64,000 nt of DNA from the NCBI GenBank assembly GCA_030620095.1, contig JAUTXW010001345.1:1501001-1565000 (forward strand), given 5' to 3'. Source of the DNA: Kuschelorhynchus macadamiae. Taxonomy: Eukaryota > Arthropoda > Insecta > Coleoptera > Curculionidae. Of this stretch, positions 49,305 through 61,029 are shown piece by piece (the first letter of the stretch is position 1; the number at the start of each line of letters is the position of its first letter). The translations under genes and the position numbers were made by a program. The notes beneath the pieces are model-generated. The model was not told the DNA's origin. It worked only from the letters and a program-made list of their open reading frames with translations, and did not search any database.

Positions 49305-50375
49305 ATGCCTGTGATATTCTCGCATCGTGAATATGCAGATATGATATTCGTCTTTGGCTTCTGCAATGGGGTCGCAATTCAAGCAGTCGCGGAGTACCAG
49401 CGTCGTTTTCCAGATAGAAGGGTGCCAGATAGAAGAGTTTTTCAACAAGTTTTCACTACTGCTGGAGAATCTGGGATGTTTCCAAGTGCGAAAATTGTAT
49501 CTGAAAGGGAATCGGAACCCAACGTTGAAGTAGAAGAGGCTATACTCAATGCCGTCGAAAATGATCCAAGCATAAGCACTAGGCGGATTGCAGATACTTA
49601 TCAAATTACACAATCGTCTGCTTGGAGAAATCTTCACATTAATTGTTTATACCCATTTCATTTACAACGGGTTCAACATTTGCAGGAGAGTGATTTTGAG
49701 TTGAGAATGCAATTCTGTAACTGGATTAATGAAGATCGAAGGTTGTATAGGTATGCTTTGTTCTCTGATGAAGCACAGTTCACGCGTGGTGATGGTATAA
49801 ATAATCTTCACAATGAACACCGGTGGTCCTATGAAAATCCTCACGCTACAGTAGAACATAATTTCCAACATAAATTTAGCACTAATGTGTGGTGTGGAAT
49901 GTTAAATGGTCATTTAATTGGTCCATTTAAAATCGACGGTAGTTTTACAGGAGAAAAATATTCAAACTTTCTTGAAAATCACTTGCGAAATCTATTACAA
50001 GATGTTCCTCTTAATGTAAGACAAAACATGTATTTGCAGCATGATGGAGCCCCGGCACACTACAATTTACTTGTAAGAGATTTTTTAAACCATAACTTTC
50101 CAAACCGATGCATTGGTCGGGGAGGTCCGTTTAATTGGCCACCTAGATCGCCAGACCTTAATCCTTTGGATTATTGTTTTTGGGGATGGTTCAAATCACT
50201 GGTATATTCCACTACAGTAAATACAAGAGAAGCATTATTGGATCGGATAACAAACGCAGCACAAACAGTAAGAAATGCGCCCGAATGTATCCACAGAGCA
50301 ACCCGAGCTATACACCATACAGCTGACCTGTGCTTAGAAGCAAATGGTGGAATTTTTGAAAATTATAAAACGTAA
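49305..50375 (+). CDS. Intact DUF4817-type DD41D mariner-like transposase
   Basis: An uninterrupted 356-residue frame starts at an ATG in good context and ends with TAA. Residues about 6-55 form a DUF4817-like helix-turn-helix segment (EYADMIFVFGFCNG, RRFPDRRVPDRRVF), residues 75-120 a second DNA-binding helix region, and residues 150-300 the DDE catalytic domain: D155 in LFSDEAQF, D247 in LQHDGAPAH and D289 in SPDLNPLDYCFWG. The spacing between the last two is 41 residues, so it is DD41D by the mariner convention. All three acidic residues are present, so the enzyme may be active. It would cut and paste its element at TA sites. The length is normal for the family. The matching left inverted repeat was not found, so the element itself may be immobile. 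Confidence 0.88.
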   Translation: MPVIFSHREYADMIFVFGFCNGVAIQAVAEYQRRFPDRRVPDRRVFQQVFTTAGESGMFPSAKIVSERESEPNVEVEEAILNAVENDPSISTRRIADTYQITQSSAWRNLHINCLYPFHLQRVQHLQESDFELRMQFCNWINEDRRLYRYALFSDEAQFTRGDGINNLHNEHRWSYENPHATVEHNFQHKFSTNVWCGMLNGHLIGPFKIDGSFTGEKYSNFLENHLRNLLQDVPLNVRQNMYLQHDGAPAHYNLLVRDFLNHNFPNRCIGRGGPFNWPPRSPDLNPLDYCFWGWFKSLVYSTTVNTREALLDRITNAAQTVRNAPECIHRATRAIHHTADLCLEANGGIFENYKT

Positions 50376-51456
<1,081 letters not shown>

Positions 51457-52405
51457 CCGGGTGTCAACGATATCGTTTTACACGATGCCATTCAATTGCT
51501 TTTTAGGTTAGGATTTTTTTATTTGGGTTAACGAAATATGGTATTAAGACACATATTTTTCATGAAAAAACAATTGAATATTACTGCCAGTTTTTCCGAT
51601 ATCAGAACCAAGTTAAGAATTTCAAATGGAACCCTGTATATTATTTTACATAGTTTGATAGAGCTTAGAATTACTTTTTCAATGACATATCACACGTTAT
51701 ATTTTTTTTTCAAAATGGCGGACCAGGAAGCGCTTTTTCAAAATTCAATATGGCGGTCGTTCCCCGATACCGATGAAATTTTTGTTTAACAAATTATTAA
51801 AATATTAAACAAAATCGGGTTTTCAATGGATTTTAATCAAATTTAAAATCAAATTTTTAATTTATCACAAAATGGGATAAGTTTAATTTTTTCTCTAAAA
51901 TGTGAACTTTTTCTTAAATTTTCTCAAAGATTTTAAATAGAAAGTTGTATTTATTAAATATTAGTATTAAAGTATATCTTATTAGCTACACGAAACCGCA
52001 TAACAAGCCGTATTTTTGCTTTTTGTTTCAGACAAAATTGACAAAACCTTGCCGATATACATTTTTCCTAATACATAACATGAAACAAACACACACATAT
52101 TATTAATCAGAAAATCCTGGAATATTTTTTATTGTTTATTGATAAGTAATTTTGTATTATTTTGACATTTTATGACTGTTGTCTTATTTTAGGAAAGCGA
52201 GAAAAAATCACAAGTAGTATTAATTTTATTTTACCGGTAGATACGGTGCAGTAACATGAAAGATGACTTAACTAAGATAAGTAGGCCTTGGAAACAATTG
52301 CATAGGGATGCCATTATAATTTTCATTAGATTTAACCAGAAACGTCAAAAGTACTGTTTTGTATCGACATTTCTGATAACTTTCGTTACATTTTTACACT
52401 GAGAA
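51457..52405 (+). repeat. Left arm of the palindromic unit
   Basis: 949 bp. It includes an ATG-started 83-codon frame (51538-51789) also found in the right arm, and at 52256 an ATG whose frame runs in register with the transposase but stops at TGA 52400-52402. Confidence 0.9.
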
Positions 52406-53371
52406 GTGGTTCTAGTTCGCTTTCCGAATCGTGACGCTCCTTCACATGCATATTATCCTTGGCTAGTACAACATTTAAAAAATGAAAATAATGGTGGTGT
52501 CTACGCTAATGGCAATGATGGTTTCGTAGTAAGCGAAGAAGTGGAAACAAACGTTTTAGCGTACATCGAGTATGACCGTACAGCTTCTCTTCGTGAATTA
52601 GGCAAACAGTGCAATACGTCCCATAAAAGCGCCAGAAAAAATTTAAAGAAACACGGGTTTAAATCGTTTAAGTATCAAATTCACCACCACCTATTTGAAA
52701 ATGACTTCCAAAGACGACTTATTTATTGCAATTGGTTTTTAGATAATTATAGAATAAGTCCTGTGTTTCATCATAAGATTATTTTTTCGGACGAATCAAG
52801 GTTTACTAATCTAGGGATGTTTAATAGAAATAATTTTCGTTATTGGGCAAAGGAAAATCAAAGATTAGTAAGAGAAGGTGCCTTCCAGGAACGTTTTGGA
52901 GTTAATGTTTGGTTAGGCGTTGTAGGACTAAGCGTTATTGGTCCAATATTATTCCATCAGCCTTTAACTGGCGAGATGTATTTGGACTTTCTCGAAAATG
53001 AAATTGAACATTTTATAAATAATTTGCAGCAAAATGATGATTTAGTTTACCAACAAGATGGCGCCCCTGCTCATAATTCAAGAATTGTTGCAAATTACTT
53101 GAATGAACGATTTGGTGAGAACTGGTTGGGAACCAATGGACCAATTCGATGGCCAGCGAGGTCGCCTGACCTAACCCCGCTTGATTTTTCTATATGGGGT
53201 CATCTGAAAGAAAAAGTGTATGCAACTCCTGTAATATCGTTGGAAATGTTAGAAAATAGAATAAGACGAGCCGTTGAGAGTATCTCAGAACAGCATTTAC
53301 GAAACCTGCTCGCGGAAAATGTTGAGAGAGTTATGCCAGACTATGCCAAGAACAAGGCGGACAGCGCATAG
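52406..53371 (+). CDS. DD41D transposase lacking the start of its DNA-binding domain
   Basis: The 321-codon frame opens right after an in-frame TGA (52400-52402), exactly at the inner boundary of the left arm, and its first codon is GTG; there is no ATG before codon 138. It begins inside the DUF4817-like domain at VRFPNRDAPSHAYY, so the first 30-40 residues of the family are missing. The catalytic domain is complete: D129 in IFSDESRF, D218 in YQQDGAPAH and D260 in SPDLTPLDFSIWG, with 41 residues between the last two. The rest of the frame is undamaged, unlike most coding in this window. It could be made by readthrough or from a spliced upstream exon; otherwise it is a truncated, silent gene. 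It is clearly related to the 49.3-kb protein but not a recent copy. Confidence 0.75.
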   Translation: MVLVRFPNRDAPSHAYYPWLVQHLKNENNGGVYANGNDGFVVSEEVETNVLAYIEYDRTASLRELGKQCNTSHKSARKNLKKHGFKSFKYQIHHHLFENDFQRRLIYCNWFLDNYRISPVFHHKIIFSDESRFTNLGMFNRNNFRYWAKENQRLVREGAFQERFGVNVWLGVVGLSVIGPILFHQPLTGEMYLDFLENEIEHFINNLQQNDDLVYQQDGAPAHNSRIVANYLNERFGENWLGTNGPIRWPARSPDLTPLDFSIWGHLKEKVYATPVISLEMLENRIRRAVESISEQHLRNLLAENVERVMPDYAKNKADSA

Positions 53372-53414
53372 AACATTTAATTGAGTGACTTTTGTATTAA
53401 TTGTGAAAGTTTGA

Positions 53415-53625
53415 TTTTAAATTAGCATTAAACCCAATAAAAACCCCCATATTTGTTTATTATTTCTACCTATAATTCAAAAATATCTTCGGTGTTATAA
53501 AATGGCCGCCATATTGAATTTTGAACAAAAGCTTCCTGGTCCTCCATTTCGAAAAAAAATCAACTTGTGATATGTCAATGTAAAGGGAATTCTAAGTTCT
53601 ATCAAATGCGTTATGCGGTTTTGTT
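53415..53625 (-). repeat. Inner, diverged copy of the right-arm end region
   Basis: This segment (GAATTTTGAACAAAAGCTTCC, CTTGTGATATGTCA, GGGAATTCTAAGTTCTATCAA) resembles the outer right arm at about 54185-54395, at lower identity than the two arms have to each other. It follows the transposase stop and is cut off just before the right arm starts. It is probably the original 3' end region of the element, left behind when the outer arm was added. Confidence 0.7.
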
Positions 53626-53639
53626 TTTGTTTTTTGTTT

Positions 53640-54587
53640 TTCTCAGTGTAAAAATGTAACGAAAGTTATCAGAAATGTCGATACAAAACAGTACTTTTGA
53701 CGTTTCTGGTTAAATCTAATGAAAATTATAATGGCATCCCTATGCAATTGTTTCCAAGACCTACTTATCTTAGTTAAGTCATCTTTCATGTTACTGCACC
53801 GTATCTACTGGTAAAATAAAATTAATACTACTTGTGATTTTTTCTCGCTTTCCTAAAATAAGACAACAGTCACAAAATGTCAAAATAATACAAAATTACT
53901 TATCAATAAACAATAAAAAATATTCCAGGATTTTCTGATTAATAATATGTGTGTGTTTGTTTCATGTTATGTATTAGGAAAAATGTGTATCGGCAAGGTT
54001 TTGTCAATTTTTTCTGAAACAAAAAGCAAAAATACGGCTTGTTATGCGGTTTCGTGTAGCTAATAAGATATACTTTAATACTAATATTTAATAAATACAA
54101 CTTTCTATTTAAAATCTTTGAGAAAATTTAAGAAAAAGTTCACATTTTAGAGAAAAAATTAAACTTATCCCATTTTGTGATAAATTAAAAATTTGATTTT
54201 AAATTTGATTAAAATCCATTGAAAACCCCATTTTGTTTAATATTTTAATAATTTGTTAAACAAAATTTCATCGGTATCGGGAAACGACCGCCTTATTGAA
54301 TTTTGAAAAAGCGCTTCCTGGTCCGCCATTTTGAAAAAAAAATATAACTTGTGATATGTCATTGAAAAGGTAATTCTAAGCTCTATCAAATTATGTAAAA
54401 TAATATACAGGGTTCCATTTGAAATTCTTAACTTGGTTCTGATATCGGAAAAACTGGCAGTAATATTCAATTGTTTTTTCATGAAAAATATGTGTCTTAA
54501 TACCATATTTCGTTAACCCAAATATAAATATCCTAACCTAAAAAGCAAATGAATGGCATCGTGTAAAACGATATCGTTGACACCCGG
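53640..54587 (-). repeat. Right arm of the palindromic unit
   Basis: 948 bp, complement of 51457-52405. Its mirror of the 83-codon frame is at 54237-54506. Differences from the left arm are few (for example CACACGTT against CACAAGTT, and WGGGATTTTTTTATTT against an AATATAAATATCC form near the outer end). Confidence 0.9.
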
Positions 54588-54589
54588 TA

Positions 54590-54825
54590 TAAGTTTGTTT
54601 ATGAATGTTATGTTTGTTAATATTTTATTATGATGAAATGATTGTTCTAAATACACTGATGAAGGCAAAAACTTGCCGAAGCGTTTGAAAATAAATAAAA
54701 TGCTACATACAAACTAAATCTTCGTTTTATATATAGAAAATTAGGACCAAAATACCCAAGAAAACTGTTTCACTGAATATACATTAAAGGTCCAGAAACC
54801 TATTTTCGAAGAATAGGTATGTAGA
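54590..54825 (+). ncRNA. Hammerhead-like motif upstream of a Penelope-like frame
   Basis: At 54656-54682 the sequence CTGATGA is followed by GGCAA and TTGCC, a perfect 5-bp stem, and then GAAGC. This is close to the hammerhead core CTGANGA - stem II - GAAA. The cleavage-site part is GTTTG rather than GTC, and GAAGC departs from GAAAC, so activity is doubtful. Penelope-like elements are known to carry hammerhead motifs in their terminal repeats, which fits the reading frame that follows. Confidence 0.45.
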
Positions 54826-55218
54826 ATGGGAAAAATACTGCAAAACCTCGAACAAGCTTACAACCAGGACATCACCAACTATATAAAAAACTTAACAAAA
54901 TGTTATTCTAAGTTAGCAAATCCACAAAATATACGACAATTCTTATTAAGATGTAAATCTGAAAATATAACACCAACATTCTTAAATTTAAAATTAAAAC
55001 ATATCCAATTTTCAGCAGCTAACCTAGGAAAGAAATATCAAACCACAGTTGCAAATAATTTTATGAAGGGCACATTAAAATTACTAATTAGCGATACCAT
55101 TATTAATATTAAACACCTAGAGATTATGATAACAAAAATTAAAAATCAACTTCAATCAACAAATCTATCCTTTAAATATATTCCAAAAAATTATAGATCT
55201 GTTTTTATCGCCTATTAA
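54826..55218 (+). CDS. Penelope-like N-terminal protein fragment (tentative)
   Basis: A 130-codon frame starting MGKILQNLEQAYNQDITNYI is Lys- and Asn-rich, with a segment LLRCKSENITPTFLNLKLKH and, near the end, ISDTIINIKHLEIMITKIKN. The layout and the pattern K-C-x-x-x-x-I-x-P-T/x-F resemble the N-terminal region preceding the RT in some Penelope-like and related proteins. It is preceded by a hammerhead-like motif, as such elements are. It ends before any RT block; 55219-55450 shows only weak further similarity. The call is an inference from pattern and context; it could be an unrelated mobile-element protein. Confidence 0.4.
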   Translation: MGKILQNLEQAYNQDITNYIKNLTKCYSKLANPQNIRQFLLRCKSENITPTFLNLKLKHIQFSAANLGKKYQTTVANNFMKGTLKLLISDTIINIKHLEIMITKIKNQLQSTNLSFKYIPKNYRSVFIAY

Positions 55219-57239
55219 TGCATTCGAAGAGATTTTTGCAAATTTCTTGAACCATGTCGGACAAAACACCTGTCTTGTCGTAGTGCTTATCCTAGCAAGC
55301 TTACAAAGCCACCTTGAAAAAGCATGAAGGGCGCTAGTGGCTAAAATAAATAGAAAACTTAATATCTCCAAAAATGTCATTTCATCAGTTTAGCAAACAT
55401 GCCAAGTTAAATAGAATGAACAAAAGCATTTCAATAATATGTATAAAAAGCCGACTAAAAACATCATCCTGTATTTACGCAAACTGTTTGAGAACTTAGA
55501 GGACATGTAGGTAATCTATATTGGACAGATTGCAGGAAATTAGGAAAATATATTTCGCTTCAGAATGTAGGTTTTTAAACGAGTTGAACAAATCCTGAAC
55601 TCTGAGCACTTTGTGAATTGCCACGAGGAGAATTATTATTAAAATCTCCCGAGGCTAGAATTTTAATCATAAAACGGGAAATATTATATTTAGATTGAGA
55701 TTCATTTAAATTAATATTACATTAGGATATTACAAATGGCTTTAAACAATGCAGCGTCATATTAAAAAGCAGGCTCAAGCAAGAACGCACACTCTCCTAA
55801 CAGCAACGGGTCTGAAAGGCATTCCTTTCGTGAGGCAACCGTGAAATTATTCTTGACGAAACGGATGCACAGGAAATTACCACGAAATGAATTAGGTATA
55901 TTATGCCTGGGATTCTTCGGGGTTTTATTTGTTCGCTCTCGACGGACTACAAATATTAGCCTTTAGGCGTGCTTCGCGGACCTGAAAGAGTCCACATTAG
56001 TTAATATTACTCTTTAATACCTGTACATTATGGCTAACACTCATGCGAATAAAATAATAACCTCAATTCTATGAATGAATTACAGGAACGGCAATGTACA
56101 GTGCATTTTTTTAAAACCTGGCATAACAGCGAGCCTAGCTCATGTGGTTTTAAAAACAAAGGACCCCGCAGATATCTTATGAAAACTGATTTTTAATCAA
56201 AATGGCTCAAAATTTTAGAAAATGAGGTAAACTCTCTGATTAAGCACCATAGCGGTCACGGGTAACCGACATACTAAAGTCCTCTAGGCCAAATGCACGC
56301 AAATAAACCCGGTTTTTACATGGATCTAAAATTTTATTAAAACGTCAAGAACAAATAATAAATAAACCAAAAGTAATACAAACAAAACAAAAACAGTTAA
56401 TGCTAATTTTAAGTTGTGTGCTGTTCTTTTTCTGTGACTATATTTAAAATACCAAATGGTGCGTTGTTTAAGTTATAATAATAAAAATAATTATTACCGA
56501 TTTGAACCCCAAATCTCAAATAATGTCGCTGTCACCGGTCTATACAAACAATAAAAAATGTCAAAAACTCAACACAAAGGTAACGCGATGCAGAGAAATC
56601 TCCCGATCTGAGCGGTTCGAGGCTTACTTGATTGCCACACTATGCATTATACGGGGGGATATAGCTTGTATATCATAAACGCCTTATAAAAACCGTCAAG
56701 CCATTTGGCAGAAAAGTGATCGGTATTTGGCAAAGAGCGCTGGCGAAAGAACAAATGACATTTACATACTTGATAAATTATTTTGCAATTGAAAAGACAC
56801 AAAAAAATGTAAACAAAGCGTTTTTTAGATTTCATATTATTTTATAGATGAAACCTTTTGTGTCTGTTGTTTTGATGCTAAAATTCGATAGAAGTCTGTT
56901 TGGTACATGAATTTGTGCTATCAAGAGATTATGGGCTCAATGTTATATAGAAATTCCAGAAGCGAATGCTCGAATTAGAGAATGAGTGATGTTTATAAAA
57001 CAATCATTTCAGTTTTTTTAAATAAAATTATGTTATGGACTTTGAGGAGAATTTAAGGACAATGGTTACTCGCCTAAATTATAAAAAACCCTGCTGCTAT
57101 CGAATGAAAAGTAATTTAAAATTTATACATTCATTCTTTACGTATAGGCACGTAGCCAGGAGGGGGGCTGGGGCTCTGCATCCCCCAAAATTTTGTAAAT
57201 ATTTTGGTATCTGCATGCTTCCTACTAATTTGGTTTGAC
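55219..57239. other. No gene recognised; distinct block at 55720-56010
   Basis: Most is AT-rich with short frames. The block 55720-56010 is repeat-free and less AT-rich (CGGGTCTGAAAGGCATTCC, CCTTTAGGCGTGCTTCGCGG), possibly a conserved non-coding element. Near 57150-57185 ACGTAGCCAGGAGGGGGG resembles the ends of some hAT-type non-autonomous elements; the partner end was not found. Confidence 0.3.
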
Positions 57240-58025
57240 GTTTGGATTCCAAGGTGGCGGCTTAATAAAATATTTAAAAATTCAGCCTGAAAAAACTACT
57301 TAATAGACTGATTTCAAAGTGTCTGCTAACTGTGGAATAGAGATAAACTAGTAGAATTATGGTACTAATTTAAGATGGCGGAACAATAAAATGTTTGTAA
57401 TAGTGAAAAAATCACCCTCTCAGGTTTTACATATCTTCACGCTTTAGCGTCCCTGGTTGTCGAAAAATTGATTTATCAATTCCGTCGGTCTGTCTGTCGG
57501 TTTGTGTGTCTATCTGTCAGTTCGCGGAATAGTCATTTTAGTCAAAAAATTAAGGGTCACATGGGAATGATTTGGTAATATTTTGGTAAAAATCCAATAT
57601 GCTGGCACAAGATGGCTGCCTAGTGAAACGTATAAAAATTATTACTAAAAGGACCAATTGTCAAATTTACCTCCTATTTTGCACAAAAATCAGGTGTTGC
57701 ATAGGAATGATGTAATATTTTGATAACAATATAAAATAGCAACACAAAATGGCGTCTTAATAAAATATTTAAAAAATGAGCCTGAAAAACTGCTTATTAG
57801 ATTAATAGATAGATTAATTTCAAATTTTATGCAAGCATTAAGTGTGATATAGAGATAAATTGGTAAAGTTGTGGTATCAATTCAAGATGGCCGAACAAAA
57901 TAACGACCAATTTTTTAAATGTATTGTTCAGAAAAATTAAATCTGATATTGGGATAAAATGACGTAATAAAATGGCGATGTGTGTCAATGTAAAGGGAAA
58001 TCGTGAAAAAATCACTCGTCCTGTC
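57240..58025 (-). repeat. RptA copy 6 (reverse)
   Basis: Reverse orientation, with AAGGTGGCGGCTTAATAAAA (57250), AAGATGGCGGAACAATAAAA (57372), the linker TTCCGTCGGTCTGTCTGTCG (57478) and CAAGATGGCTGCC (57608). It contains two linkers' worth of blocks and fades near 58000. Confidence 0.85.
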
Positions 58026-58329
58026 TTGTAGACGTGCTGGTCTTGATGAAATGGGGTTTCTCCCAGAACATCCCGAATATACCTATCCCCCCAGGGCAAA
58101 GCACATAAGGCTTATTGGCCTGTATGCTTTTGGTTCCGAGTGGTTCGGGAGTTTATGTTTGGAGTATATAAACAAAACTCTGGTAAATCTCCATACCGTC
58201 AGCATATAACCTAGGCTGAAACTGCACTAAAAATAGTGCACACCCTGAGAGTCATTGTGTCCAAACATCCCTGTAGCACACACACGGGAAATGTATGTAA
58301 GTCAAAATCCTTACTCATTTTTCGTATTC
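58026..58329. other. No gene recognised
   Basis: A 68-codon frame at 58003-58209 spans the RptA border and has no recognised domain. Confidence 0.4.
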
Positions 58330-58760
58330 AATTTTGTCACATCGAAGCAATCATAGAAAAGTATCGATCCTCCCTTAAAACTAATGTATAAGCTTTTACT
58401 TCTATTGTAAAAATGTTTGCAATTTAAGATTTAAAAAATCACTGCTCAAGAGCCAGAATCAATAAGAATAATTATTATTTCGCGCGATATTTTTATTTTC
58501 TCATCTAGCAGCTCATATATTAGTATTTATTAATATGGAATTTTATACAGTTTTGGTCAAATAACAAATCATGGTTCTTGGGATTCGACCGCGTCAAAAT
58601 AAAATCCCTTACCAACCTTTTGCCTTCAATTTTGAGGAATCTTCATTTTACGAGATCAGAACATTGAATTAACCCGGATACTAATTTTGAAGTACTTTAT
58701 TTTAAGCTAGTTAAAACAGAAACAACTTGTATTACAATGTAATATTTATATCCTAGACCT
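58330..58760 (-). mobile_element. Penelope-like end repeat, copy 2
   Basis: Same family and orientation as 47150-47590. The central end motif (58570-58680) is more decayed: the GAAACGTC word is lost. Confidence 0.65.
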
Positions 58761-60307
58761 TAATAGCAGTTTTTACCAACTATTAAAACAATCAAATAGA
58801 TATTTTGTAGGGTTTAGAAATAATTTAGCAGAAGGTCCACTCATTTTCGCGTACTATATTTGTTATTCTTTTTAATTCGGCAATTTCTTGGTTTAACTGA
58901 AATTTTTTTGAGACAAAAGAAGACAAGAGGTGTATTTTGTAGAAAAGTTTTGTTAACAAACTCACTCATCAATTTTGTAGACTTGTGGGCGCAGTTGGTT
59001 TCAAAAATACTTTGGTGAAGAACGAATCCTCAGGAAAGCGAGCCTTCATAAAAGAAGATAGTTGACATTTTATGAATGAGGCAATACCATTTCATAACCT
59101 GCCAAAGAACAAGTAAAATAATTTGATTAAAAAATGTCGAGGATAATGACTGTGAATATGACCCTATATAAGTAATATAAATATTCGAATTTCTATTTGG
59201 AATCTGATGGTAAAAACTCTTTGATATTAAAAAAGTCTTTACCAGAAGTAGATAGGAGTAATATTGAAAGTAATACCTAAAGTGTTAAATTTCTAAACAA
59301 TGTGTTAAAGACACACTGTTTAGAATTGCCTTTCTAAACAATATAGGTTCTATATAGCTACATTTTTAGGAATCTCTAGAAGCTTTGATAAAGAAAAGAC
59401 GTATTTGTAAAATTTTGAAGATGTAAGAAATAATTGTGAATAATATAATTTAAAAACATTTTCCTACTTCGCAATTTGGATTGGGCAAACATTGGTAGAA
59501 ATTCATCTTGAGAAATCCTGAGAAAACTCTTCCTAAGTATTTGGCTAGTACAAAGAAGACGTATATTTCAACAAATTTGCCAGCTACTATTTTCCAGATA
59601 TCCTTTTACGTCTCAGAATTTCTTTATCCGACTATAAAAATATTTTGCTAATATAAGACATTTAAAGGGCTAAAAACTTCCAGTGCGCCGGATATAAAGC
59701 TAAGAAGACTTTTTTGTTTGATTCCTAATGAGATACTTGAACACTCTGGAAGTGAAATATTATGTAGGTCGGTCAAAATGAGGATGAGGCAAAAATTAAA
59801 AGAATCCTTTTCTTTATTTAGGTCTGAAATAAAAAAAAATTTTAGAAGTGCTGTATCTATTTTAGAGTGGAAGCAGATGTAGAGATAGCTGAGTGTAATT
59901 TAGTCCAAGGAGAATTTTCCGAGTGCAGTAAATTACGGAAAATGATCGCCTAATAAAATTCTGGGAGAAACATTACCATTTACTTACATTATCAGCAACG
60001 ATCCCGTAAAAATACAACGGCAACTATGATTTTAAAATTACACTTGAAAACTATAAGTTTTGTAAATATTTTTAGTAGCATTTTTATTAGAATAAATAAA
60101 TTTAAATAGATAGACACACAATTAGCTCCTAATAATAATCCTATAGCCTAACTTAGGTCAATCAAACTAAAACTACAATAATAAAATTAGGTTGCCTTAA
60201 GGTTCCCCACTGGAATATTTAAAGAAATTCAATAGAAAATAAACATCAAACTACTGACTGAAACCAAAAGCCAAACCCAAACGAATTACATTATTATCTT
60301 GAAAAAT
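58761..60307. other. No gene recognised; strong hairpin at 59293-59323
   Basis: AT-rich sequence without a domain-bearing frame. At 59293-59323, CTAAACAATGTGT and ACACACTGTTTAG form a 13-bp stem with one mismatch and a 5-base loop, and CTAAACAAT recurs at 59334. Confidence 0.5.
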
Positions 60308-60418
60308 ATGGGAGTAGTCAACAGCACCGACACTTGTCGGGCAGCAATCGGAGACCTATCAGACTTCACCGACCGTGAGGCGCAGCGTTGCCACGGTTAT
60401 TTTTCGGCCAAATTTTAA
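60308..60418 (+). other. Small ATG-stop frame in a GC-richer patch
   Basis: A 36-codon frame beginning MGVVNSTDTCRAAIGDL ends with TAA. The patch is clearly richer in GC and CpG than its surroundings, and codon choice looks coding-like, but there is no recognised domain or splice context. It might be an exon piece, a small peptide, or conserved non-coding DNA. Confidence 0.25.
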
Positions 60419-61029
60419 ACGTATGTTGAGGAAAATATCCGATTATTATAGCTTTTTAGTGAGACTGATAATCCCCAAACTGATAAAAAAACACTATACT
60501 CCATAAGTTTTTTCTTTTTTGATTGAGCAGTTGAGAAGATTTGAGATTGCACGAAACAAAAAAAAACGAATTTTTCTTCAGATGGCTATCCTTCCCGTAA
60601 CACCAAAGGAACAAAGGATAGTTAATAAAAATAATTATGTATATATCAAAAACATATGAAAATGAATTATGTGGAAATATTGGTTATTAGACTGCTAACA
60701 TGGATAGTCTTTGTTATTGTTCTTTTACGTTAAAAAATTAGAAGACATATTATTTGTGATCTAACACATATCCAAATTATTTAATTGAGTTTTTCACTGT
60801 TTTTATAGAACAAAATGTCTACTTACCATGCAACTCAAACAAAAATGACCAAATTAATTTTTTGAATCTGAAATATGTTTTTATTTTTTTCTGTATATTC
60901 CTGTGTGTCAAAAGGTAAATTTAATTGTTTTCTGTTTTTATATGATATAAGGTCTATTCACACAAGAATTTTTATCGTTTTTGTCCCTAAATGCATTTAA
61001 AAATAAAGGACAGGTGCATTTTTTTAAAG
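60419..61029. other. No gene recognised
   Basis: AT-rich, nothing identified. Confidence 0.5.

Larger units (their letters stand above)
51457..54587 (+). mobile_element. DD41D mariner-like unit with about 948-bp inverted arms
   Basis: The unit starts CCGGGTGTCAACGATATCG at 51457 and ends with its exact complement at 54587, with TA on each side (51455-51456, 54588-54589). The two arms, 51457-52405 and 53640-54587, pair over their whole length with only scattered differences. The single-copy centre (52406-53639, 1234 bp) holds a transposase frame. Mariner elements normally have inverted repeats of about 20-200 bp, so these are exceptional. The high arm identity implies recent formation or ongoing homogenisation. 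Whether the whole 3131 bp moves as one is inferred from the TA duplications. Confidence 0.9.

Noticed and set aside
49275..49871. Minus-strand frames opposite the first DD41D transposase
   Set aside because: Antisense shadows of an intact gene.
51538..51789. 83-codon frame repeated in both arms of the palindromic unit
   Set aside because: It is kept in both arms only because the arms are near-identical; composition and sequence show no domain. Not accepted as a gene, though transcription was not excluded.
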